This document shows positions 37,301 to 49,300 of a stretch of DNA of 64,000 bases, piece after piece. The stretch's first letter is position 1. Each line of letters opens with the position of its first letter. Under the pieces are notes generated by a model that saw only the letters and a list, made by a program, of their open reading frames with translations, did not search any database and was not told the origin of the DNA. The DNA comes from Cyprinodon diabolis (Eukaryota > Chordata > Actinopteri > Cyprinodontiformes > Cyprinodontidae): positions 27,230,974 to 27,294,973 of the forward strand of contig CM060065.1 in assembly GCA_030533445.1 (NCBI GenBank), given 5' to 3'. Both the position numbers and the translations under genes were made by a program.

Positions 37301-40300
37301 ATATGTTTCAAGTAAAAACAGAAAATCTGGATCTGGTTTGCAGAGTGAAGCACTTCAAGTCTTTAGTAGAGGCCAAAACTCAGAGAGGAATGCTCTGACT
37401 TTGCTGATTATCTGAAGGATGCTGGATGTTTGGTGCTAATTTCAACTTAACTCCTCAACATTAATTGAGGGACAGATATTATAAACTAGCTGCCAAATGA
37501 GTTAATTTAATAAAGTTCAGAAGGGATTGTTTTTAAGAAGATCCATGACATAATCATTTACGTAGCTTCCTTTTTTGTTGTTTTGATTATATTGGCAATA
37601 ATCAATCGACTACAGATAGCTTTTTATTTCCTGAATGTGTAACTACACTTCAACCAGTGTGATATTTTTATAGTCGCAGAGAAAAAGAAAAATAATAGTT
37701 CCATGGTTTTAACACACAGATTTGAAAATAACTTTAATGTAATTGGATTTTAAAAACAAAAAAGCATCAAGTATTCCTACCATGTTGAATAATAGCCTTA
37801 CAAAATAAATATAATATTTATTTAGTGTTATAACTGTGATACATGTTTGCCTTGCCTTAGTATGTTTTATTGGGAATGCAAAGCAGTGCATTAAGGTAAA
37901 GTAATGGGAAACAAACATTTCCAATTTGTTTCTAAATATATTCTGAAAAGTGTGGCATGCATCTGCATAATTCCCCTTTCCATCTGATGCCACTGTACAA
38001 AAATCTAACGCCACCAATTGCCTTCGGATAACCAAATATAATTGACAGAGTTTTGCTTTGTAGACCTCAGAGGCTTATTAGATAACATAAGAGACTAAAC
38101 AGAACCATGGAAGCAGAGTTAGATCATAAAACACAGCTACAGCTTTGAACACCTCATGCAGAACTGTTTAATCAAGGTTTAGAAAAAATAAAGTTTGGCT
38201 TATCTGCAGCCATACCAAGACATGCCCTCCGCCTGGCAGGCTGGACAAAACAGGAATTATTTGGAAAAGATTCCAACACTAAAGAAGTTGGAAAGCTCCC
38301 TTGCTTTGATTTGAGCATCTGTTGCAGGGTTCCTACAGCATAAGGAAAGTTAAATTCAAGACTTTTTAAGACTTTTTAATGCCACTTGAAATAAAAATCT
38401 AAAACCAAATTCACAAGAAACACAAGAAAAACCTGTTTGCAACAGCTTAACCCAAAGGTTTATTTTAACATAAACCACTGCACTAATGTTTCAAATTTTG
38501 AAAAACTTCCCATACAGGAAGAAAGCTAAAAACACACAAATGATATACCGGTATATTTTAACAATTATTTAACTGAATTCACAAACTTTGTTTTAGCAGG
38601 GAACAAAACAAATCAGTTTTAAAGCCACAACATAACCAGTGCTAAGTCTTTTTGCAGTTATTTTTCTTTGTATCGTTTTCTTAGTATGTTTGATTTGGTG
38701 ATAAGTGGAGGCGTTGCAGAGACAAGGGTGGAACAAAACTGAGAAATACCGGCTGTTTCTCGGTAACTCGATTTTGATGCTTTGTGTTTCGCGCTTCGCA
38801 TGTGAGACTCCACTGCCTTAATTCCCATTGTTCCGAGCTTGAATGACTTCTTGCACAAAATACACTGTGCTTCATGTATGTTCCCTGGTACTGGTTTTAC
38901 CCAAAGAGAAAACCCTTGGCTGGAGCCAATTTTCATTACATTTACAATTGCTCATATTTTCCAGACAAAAAGTTAATGGCGCATCTCTTAAATGTCCCAG
39001 CCGCAACAACGCTTTTATTGGTTCCGCTATCGGGACGGAACCAATAATGGTGAGCCGTTATTTTTTTTAAATAAATAAAAAAATTGTCAATTTTAATGTT
39101 TTATTTAGATTACAAAAAAAATCGTAATAAAAATGATCCTATTTATGATGTTTTAAAAATTAAGACCAACGAAAGACTGATTTAAGATATTTTAATACCA
39201 ATTAAGGCCTTAGTTTTATTTTGAAGAATTCAATGCCTTTTAAGACTTTTTAAGGACGCGCGGTAACCCTGTGTTGCCATGACTACTATTAATGATTCAC
39301 ACCAAAAATCAGGTCTTAATAGTGGCAGGAAGGAAGAAGCTGCTGAATAGGTCCCACCAGAAATCTAGCTAAATATGTAAGAAAAAGGCGCTCAGGTCAA
39401 GTGAGACAACAAGTAAACCCTAAACATCAAGTCCCCAAAGAGAAAAAAGGTGGTTGCAGTATCATCCTGTGTGGACGCTGTTCCTCAGCAGGGGCATAGA
39501 AGCTGGTTATGGTTGATGGAAAGATAATGGATTAAATTTCATTAAGTGGATTCAATTTCAAGAAAATCCTGAAAGGAAATCTGCTAGAGCCTGAAAAATA
39601 GGCCATGGTTTGGATCAAAGCACAACCATGTGTTAGAACAGCCAGAGTCCAGACAAGAATAAAGAATTTATGGCAAGAATTAAAAGCTCTATTACCATGA
39701 ATGCCCTCCATCTAATGCCAATGAAGCAGAGCTATTTTGTGGAAGATTGGAGAAGTACTGACTCAGGGTTCTGAATATTGAATCACATCTAGAGGTTTTA
39801 CCAATATGTCAATAATATCCATTGCTAATGTTTACCTTGATTCATTAATAAATGTTTCTTTTTTGTCTAAATTGAGACATGTGTAACATTGGTTATCACG
39901 TATAATTTATATAATAGGCTGATAATCAGTATCAGCCTTAAAAACCCAAATTGATCAACCTTTTATCATAAGACACTTTTCAGAATTGTATTGAATATAT
40001 TTTCAAAATAATGCATCATTTTCCTACCATGACAGACTTTGTGTCAGTTTATTTCTAAATATTTCTAAAAAAAACAACAAATAAATACAGCAGATTTTAA
40101 ACTTGTCATAATTGAACCCTTTCCATTTAGATCAAAGACTATGGACTAAGCTACAGCTACGGCCAAACGCACCAACTGTTATGAAACGATGTGGGACTCT
40201 GCTCGCCTGAAATCCCATCGCAGGGACGCGTCAACACCTGGAAAAGCCTCCACCAATGAGCGGCTGTGGTACAGCCCACGATGAGACACACTCTCCGTTG

Positions 40301-43300
40301 GGGTGAGGAAGAGGAGGGACACTTTGGAGTACTACTAAACCACTATTAAACAGGTACAAGTGCCACAGTTACGCTCAAACAAACTGTCGCCACCACACAA
40401 AGCCCTACTGCCGACATTCGCTCTCCCACATCCACATGATCGGCCACACAAACCTCTAGGAAAATCCTCACACAGTTCAGAGCTACAGCTACACACAAAA
40501 CAACCAGGGAGCAGCTGAAAGAAAGCAAGCCAGTGAAATGACAGTAATTAACAGCCAATTGGTGCGATAGATCATATAAACTCCGACAGTCTGCTGTGTA
40601 AGAGCAATCATACCCCGGGAATGTATTTTACTGGCAATTTATGCATCAGACCTATGCAAAGCAGAGCATGCTTTCAAATTTAAAGAAAAACTCAACATTA
40701 TTTTCACAGCTGTAAGTCTTCTGGGGTTTGTCCCTTACAAGTTTCCAACCTGTAGCATGTAGAGAGTCTGAACATATACGCTCAGAATTCCCCAAAGGTT
40801 CTCTACTGAGTTGCGGTCTGCACATAATCCATAGCTCAGTCCACCTTCCCATGTCCCCCTATCTATGCTCCCCTTAGCATGATGCTGCCATTTCATGTGT
40901 CAATATGGGCATGATGTGTTCAAGGAAAGGTGTAGAGTTAAGTTTTCATCCACACATGTCGTTTTGAATGTTGGCTAAAAACATTTTGGGTAAATCTGAC
41001 CACAAACATAGCATTCTCAACACGTATGTTCAACTAATTTCTTTTTTTCTTCTTTTTACCAATATCACACTGAAAAAACTTTGTAGAGTGCATAACTAAT
41101 AGTGCCATGTACACAGACTCCAACCCGAACCATGGCCCTCAGAAGCTCCTCTAGAGTTTTTATGAACCTCTTAAGTTCGTCTCTGATAAATGCTCCCTTT
41201 AAACAGTTTAGGTGGACACCTATGTCTAGTAGTGTTTTAGCTATACTATTCTCTCTCTTCATGTTTAGATAAATGATTAAAGAAAACTTTAAGATGTCAA
41301 AAGCTTAAAAAACACAAAGAAATTATAGAGATGTACCGATTCAATACCTGGATCAGATACCAGCTACGATATCGACTAATTATTTGGATCAGATATTGGA
41401 GATCCTATCCAGTGCACTTTATACCGAACTATTATTGCTTTCTTTTCACTGTTTTTTTTATGGTTTATATTATTAATTCGTGCTACAGTTGAATCGGATC
41501 GGTATCGGCCCATACGCTCAGTCCAGGTATCGGCATTGGATTGGAAAAAACTGGATTGGTGCATTTCTAAAAGAATATTTAAAATCAATGGCTAATATTT
41601 CCTTACAGTTACGTGCCCTATACATCCCAATAAAAAACATTAAAGTGGATGGTTGTAAAGTAGAATGCATCTTAAAAGTTCAAAATGGTGCAGGTACTAT
41701 TCTACCACTGTAAATAAAGACACATTTTAATGGGACTCACATAAAACACCTGCTCGCGCATAGACGGAGTGTCAGGAGGGCTTTGATTGGACAGAAGTCG
41801 TTTGGAAACAGTGTTGGACGAGGACGTCTGGTCATCCCTATCAAACGGACTGAAAAACAAAGAACAACGTAGAGTCAGACTTAAAAATTAAAGTAGCAGT
41901 AACATTGGCAGGTGTGCTAACGGTGTGTGTATGACCTCCAGGTGACCTCCAGGTTCAGCTTCACCGTCCCCAGGTCGTTGATGTCCACAGCGAGTGTCTG
42001 TGGCAGTGGGCAGAAAAGATCTAGCATCTCACAGGACACACTGCCCACCACCACATGATTGGCCAGGCTCTTCAGCTCTGTCACCTTGACAACAGAGGAG
42101 AGCAAACATGTGAGACACAGCCGCTCAGAAACCATTCAACATGAGAGATAACCATCTAAAGCGGCTAACCACAAACAAAACATGAGCCGCACATTTTCTT
42201 GTATTATCTGACTGTTGCAGATTATCTCCTATAATTTATCCTAGGAGGACGTCTGCAGTACAACAACAAAAACATTTAATCACTTTAATCATGAGGTGTC
42301 CTTTATCCTTTAACATGACTGAAAATTTAAAAAGATCATATTTCTTCTATTCTAGCTTCCCTTTATGGGTTTAGTATATGGTCTTAGTACTGCTACCCAA
42401 GGGGTTGGGTTAAATGCAGAGGGAGATCCTCTAATGTGAAATCAATAAAGTTTAATCATTATTATTATTATTATGAATTTAAAATCCTCCTTCTCAGTTA
42501 TAAAGCCCTAAATAACCAAGCTGCATCTCATATCACAGATAGGACTGTTCCTAATGTTCTTAACAGAAATTCACTCTCAAAGTAAAATAGCAAATCTTTG
42601 TATTATCAGGCTCCTCTCCCGTGACAGACAACTACCAAATTTAGTCAGTCAACGAAACCCAGTCTACTATTTAGTGTTGTGTTACAATGTTCTATTTTAA
42701 AAAGCTTATAGTTCTAGTGGCTCAGGTTATCCTTAGATATCTTTATATGTATGCTTCTATAGGCTTAGGCTGCAGGAGGACATAGGGACCACTTTTCATC
42801 AATCTGCAGTATTTGTTATTTCAACCCCTAAGTTTAGGTTCTCTCTGCTTTTTCTGATCATAAAAGATTTCTCTGGCATCTCCTGTTTGGTGCTGAGACC
42901 ATCCTGGAGCAAAATATCACCCGGCCCAATTCAGTGTTAAGTCGGGTTTCTCTCATAGACATAGTTATTGGCTCATAACTTAATGTGCTCTCTTTAAAAA
43001 CAAAAAAGTATAGAGTATTCCTACCGCGTTGATTAATGGCCATAGAAAATCCCGTTGACATGAAAATTGGCTCAGAGCTCATCTGCTTCTTTCCTAGACG
43101 GAGCCACCTGTGGAGCTCGTTTACCTTTAACTTTTCTAACATAGAAATTAGTTATTGGTCAGTGCTTCTATGATCCTTTTAAACATCTGCTTCTGACTCC
43201 TTGAACTCCTTGTCTGCCTCAGCAGAAAGCTTCTCATGCTGTGCCTGGCTCTGCTGAAGGTTTCTTCCTGTTAAAGGAAGTTTTCCCCTCCACTGTCTCT

Positions 43301-46300
43301 GCATGGATGCTTGGTATGAGGTAATGCTGTAGAGTCGACAACAAAATGGGTATGAAGAACTACTGTGGCCACAAGCTCATCCAGGAGTAGCGTGTCCTGC
43401 AAGTCAATGACTTGAAGCAATCAGCTGGTTTTCATTACACAGAAACTTTAAACCAATATGACTGTATGATCTAATTGAACTGTTCCTGTAAAGTGCCCTG
43501 AATGACATGTGTTATGAATTGGTGCTATATAAATAACCTGAGGTAAGATTGAATTGATTTATGTGGAAAAATTTTGATTTACATAGAATTAGTTATATGG
43601 TCAAATATTGACCACATAACATGTCCCGGCCTCACTCCAGTGACTTCCTCTTGTTACTGGACCAGATTACAGTTTCTATTTGTTGGCTTTGAAGGTCCTG
43701 TAAAAAGGACCATTTGGAGCATCCCATTCCATTAAAAACTGTTGATATCTCAGATGTTTCAAAATGTTTCCTCAGCCCTTTGCAGCAGCTACTCCCCAGA
43801 TGAAACAGTTGGTGATTACAGTAACAAAGACTCAGAAAGTATGAGAAATAATGAAAAGCCAATTTTGGTTTAACTGATACCAGTAAACTAATCAAAACAA
43901 TCACAAATAAACCAAAGAAAAGTGATGATCACATCCCTTGAAATAATGTAAAAAAATGTAAAAAAAAAAAAAAAATGAACCAGATCCATGTTTATTTGCA
44001 ATGTTTAACATTGCTGTTCTGCAGTGTTAGTAAAAAAAAAAATCATATGGTTGTCTTATTTGATCTTTCTCCATCAACAAAACTCTAACACCTCTTTCAA
44101 ACTGTGCGTATTAGTGGAATGAAAATGTAGTGTTTATTTTTGTGTGTATTTATGCTCAAGTGTCAGCGTACATGTGGTCAGACAGGCGTTTTAATAGCTG
44201 AAAAATGTTGAAATCGGCAATTTCTGTTAAGCCTAAAATTGTTTAAACCTTTGCAAATTAAAGCTTTGAAATCAGTTCTAAAGGAATCATACCCTGGTAT
44301 TTTACTTTATAAGCCTTCTGAAAATGTCTTTCAATTGATATTTACTCATTTTATGGGGGAAAAAATTTAAATGGAGCTTGTTTGGACTGCTTTTTATTCC
44401 CCCCTTTCTTTTCTCGCAAGGGTGCACAAGAGAATGTGAGTTATGTGGATGCAGCGTTATCTATATTAGCAGTTTCCATGGTTTGTTTACCATTGCATCC
44501 GGCTCTAAACAAAGAGCAACATGGAGTCTCTGGTTGTTCCTTTTTGATACACAGAAACAGGAGTGGGGATGCAAGATGGGCTACTGTTAGCATCCTTCCA
44601 TTATTGATGTCAACACAGGAGGAGAGGGCATTCATGTGAGCTTTTCTGGTTTGAACAATCAACCCAAACAAAAAAAAAGTAAATAAAATAATAATCCCCT
44701 CTCCCACTTCAGACACAGGCTTCAACAGATTTCAGTGTTATGGCTCCTTTAATGAACACAGAAATTTGTCAGAAAGTAAAAGGAAACAAGCATCTCTCAG
44801 AAGATAATAAAATCACTGAAAAGGGTGCATTCATTTGTTCAAAAAAGTATTTTTTTTTGTATATTATAATTTTGAATAATGGGATGTAAAATCTAATTTA
44901 TAGGCTTCTCAATAATCAGTGGAAATATGCTTACTGGAATTAGAGATATCAAACCCTTTTTGTAAGTGCATAACAGAATTTCTTATATTTCCACTGTTAT
45001 TTTAAGGATTAATCATACTTTGTTTATTTGTTACCATCACTACTAATCTTTAGTTCCCCTCACAGATTATCGAAGGGACTCAAGCCTCAACTCTGACTCC
45101 ATTACTTCATATAGTCAGAAGAAGCTTGCAGGTTAAACGGTATGGCTATAATTTACAGATAATTAACATCTAAATTAGATGTCTCTGAAAATTATCAAAG
45201 AAAATAAAATAAGATTTAAAAATGTGGTTATTTTTAACAGATATATTTGGTGTCTTTAACTGTTTATTTCTTTGCAACAAATGCTTGTGGCTGGGGCTCC
45301 TTTACATGAACTACTGCATCAATGGAGGCGATCAGCCTGCGGTTCTACTGAGGTCCAGGAGAAGGCCAGGTTGCATTTAAAGCATCCTGTCTATATGATA
45401 AATAAGTTTCACTTTTTGAAATGAGTGGACATCTAAGATTTTTACAGTATTTAATTGTGTTAAGCCGGACATACGATTTTTTCAATTGTTGCACGCAGCT
45501 AAAGAGAGCTGTAGCTGCAGTGTGAGTTCATAACTCACGATGTATGTGGAGCAGGACGCTCTGACGCGATCTACCTGCTCACACTGTACGTCTAAAAACC
45601 ACGTCGGGCTGAGCTCCGCAGTGAGATGAAGCTGCTCTGACTCGTTCAAGAGGAATATGAAGATCACTAGGGTGCCTTGGCAATTTGTGCAATTTTGTGC
45701 TGAAAGCTCTAAAATGAAAAGGTGGCGACGTATTTGGACTTAGACATGGCTGAGAAAACATGGCTACTACCCGCCATGCTGCTGTGTTTACATCTGAGAG
45801 GAAGAAGTAAAAGAAAAATCCTATTTTGGGCATGCCCCCCGAGCATGTTTGAATATCTCTCGACCTCATGATTCCTGATCGGGAGGTGGTCGTGAGAGGC
45901 TCATCGCATCTTGTTACCCCCTGTACACTACACGACTCACAATCAGACTGAAAGTCGGCCTGATCGAATATTTCTCCCACGACTGGAAAACCTCCCTGAA
46001 ATATTTTTTCATTTGCATAAAGTTGATCTCAAGAGAACAAAGGCAAATCGTAATAATTTGTTTGGATTTTTGTACTTTCGAAATAAAAGCAAAAGCTTTC
46101 CATTTAAAATTGCCATCTGGCCCCTATGTGTTTCATTTACACTTTGGGGGGGATCTTTGAAGTGTATTTTTTTTTTTTAAACTGCCTTTACTAGCATATA
46201 TCCAGCCCTTGCTGTAAAACAAACCCTGCTGCTTGATTTACTGTTGGGTTAATGTTCTTCTGCTCGGATCATGTGGTTTGAAGGAAAAATTGACTTTACT

Positions 46301-49300
46301 ACACCGTCAAAATCCTGTAAACTAATCATTTGTTTGATTACCTTGATGGACAGAAGTTCTGTGACAAGAGGCTGAAAAGTGAAGTCCTCACTGTCCCATA
46401 TCTGCTTGTTGCTGACCTCCACACGGCCGCGTAGCCTCCAGCGCTGCCGCCCATACCTCATCAGCACCTATCAGGGCCAAACATAAATAAGCAGATAATG
46501 CCGCCGCAAGCAAAGGGAAACAAAGGGTGGGGATTTGACCAGGACTGCTCATGACTGTGTGTCTTACCTCATACTGGTCACCAGCACACAGTCGTGCAAA
46601 CCCAGCAAGGCCTGAGACATCAGAGATCAATCAAGAAATGAGAAGTGGACTGATAGACGGAAGTATTTGAGTAAGTGTTAAGAGTGACTCACCCTTCATC
46701 TTGACATGAAATTCTCCCATCTGGCTTTCTATTTCATTCTCAAGGGAGCACATGTGCTACACAGACAAGAGGATACAGGCTCAGTCTATCTCGCATATAA
46801 ACAATTAGCTGCTTCAGTAACTCATCAATAATTAATCAGTTCTTAGAGTTAAGCAGTATTAGACACTTTCAACACTTGCTACTGACAAAATGACAGACAT
46901 TCAGAAGACCTGAGTTTAGCTACTTGCCTCTGTATACTCTTTATAGCCCTTATTGGCTTCACTTAGGCTCTCTCGGGCCTCTTTGCTGCCTGTGGCAGAG
47001 TTAAAGGCTGCCACCATCTTACTCGCTCCATCTCGCAGTCGCCGCTGTATACAGTAGGCCTCATACAGTTCCTCCACCTGGGAATTTCAGAGATTTCAGA
47101 TAGCCTCTGTGGTTATTAAGAACGGGATAAAACCACAAGCCAACTTTCATACCTGATTGATTTTGTTCGCTATATATCGGAGAGCATAGATCCATTATAT
47201 TAGGTGAACTTTCAATTAAAGGTACCGAATGATTTAAACATTATCCACTATTCAGCCCTGTACCGACCCAAAACCAACACAAAGATTGCATATTTTGAAG
47301 CTACAAACAACCAGCCACACAATATAAAAAAAACAAACAATAAAAATATTGCTTTATATTCATAAAATAAAAAAAATTGTCCAATCACAATCAAGAAATT
47401 ATTATCAAATCATCAATTTTAAAACAAACTTTTGGTTCCCCTGGTACTCTTCTGCATTTTTTGGGGGTTTTTTTTATCTGGAGGCAGACCAGAAGGTTGA
47501 GAAGTGAAGGACATACTAGTAAAGACAGAACTCCGGATTAACTCATTCCTCAGAGAAAAACGTATATTTTGGATCAGGTAGGTGTCTATCAGCTTTGTTG
47601 TCTAACATCTTTAGGGAGAAGTGAATCCCATAAAGCGCTGCTCTGGATCATGTGACCCATTCAGTGACAGAACCAGCCTATCAAGCTACAAAGGCAAGTT
47701 TCTGAGAGGGTCATCCTGCACGGCTCATCAATACGCGCCACATTCTGTATATTGACCTGAAAAATTATTTCTCAAATCATGCTAAAACTTACGCAATGCT
47801 GCTTTAAACTGCTTAATTAAAGTTTGGACTCTAAACATAAACAAATGCAGGTGAGCAACCTGCAGGCTACCTAAATGAGTAAGCCATCTATTTTTTTAAT
47901 AACACATAACTCTTATCTTTTCCATTCTCAAGGATGAATAAGAGGAAACAAAATTATCAAAATCTTGCTTTAAGTCATCATGATTAGACCACAGGAAAAG
48001 TATAAGACTTTAAAAAACAAAGTTACATTGATAAACATTTGACTAAACTTAAAGCTTAACCTCTACATAACAACAAGATGGTTACATTTTCATGATTTGA
48101 AGTGGAAAGACATAAGACATTTACGTTTTCTAAATCAATAATGTTCACAAATTGTTTTCAATTGTTTACTGTGTTATGGGGCTGCAACTAACAATTAGTT
48201 TGTAAATCGATGAATCTGTTGATTATTGTTTTGATTAATCGATTAATAATCGATGAAAAGTTGAGGAGTCTGGATATATCATATTGAAAGATGAAAACAT
48301 TTTGTTTTAATCTTAAATGCAAAATGTTTTTTTTTATTTTTTTTTATTTGGTATAATAACTGCTTTAAGTGGGCTGGAGTGTCAGCTAAAGTCACATTTT
48401 AGTCTCTACACTCCAGTTAATGATTCATCGATTGGTTGTAGATTATTTCAATAATCGTGATTAATCCGATTAATTGTTTAAGCCCTACTGTGTTATGTTG
48501 CAGCCAAAATAACATTATTTTAAGCTAGTCTGTCTAAAATATGGTCATTTAAATAGTACTTGAAAAGTGAGAACATACACACAAAAAGCAAAATCTGAGC
48601 TAAATAAGTAAGTTAAATTGTCCACAAAACCTCAGACAAGCCTTTAAGAACATTTTTTGCAGGTATTACACCTTATAGGACTTTGTGATTTGGTTTAATA
48701 GTTATTCCAAACAGAACTTTCTTTGTAAGATGTTTGATTTCATCGAGATACAAACCTTGCTGAGGTGAAACTCCAGGCGACGCATGAACCTCTCTATGGC
48801 TTTCACTTGCTATAACAGAAGAAAATAAGCCAGTTATCTTTGTTTTAAAAAGAAGACAATTCAAAATAGTTTAACATGTTAATTTACCAAATAAAGCCCT
48901 AAAATATTTTTTTTCCATTTAAAACTAATCAGAAAAAACTATTAGAAATTTAAATCCAACTTAAACAATGCTCTGACTGACAGCAGCTCATACATTCAAA
49001 TAGGACACATTATAAAACATAAACGCTAAAACAAAAACATGGTCCATGACATTTACCCACTGATGTCTGAGCACTCATAGTTTAAAATGTGTTTTATTGG
49101 GATTTCTTTAGATGAGGCCCTTCAAATTTGGTTGCTTTTGGAGTAGATTCCACAAGAGCTGCTCATAATATACAAATGTGTTTTTCCCAATAAAGTACAA
49201 CATACTTTATGATACAAAAGGATCTGCACCCCTTTTCAAATCCATTGAATTCAATTTTTTTGGTTGAATAAGCCTACAATAACCCAGTATTTAGGCCTGC

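Noticed and set aside
45579..45980. 133-codon minus-strand frame
   Set aside because: No domain, no splice context, and located in a CpG-rich block that looks like a transposon.
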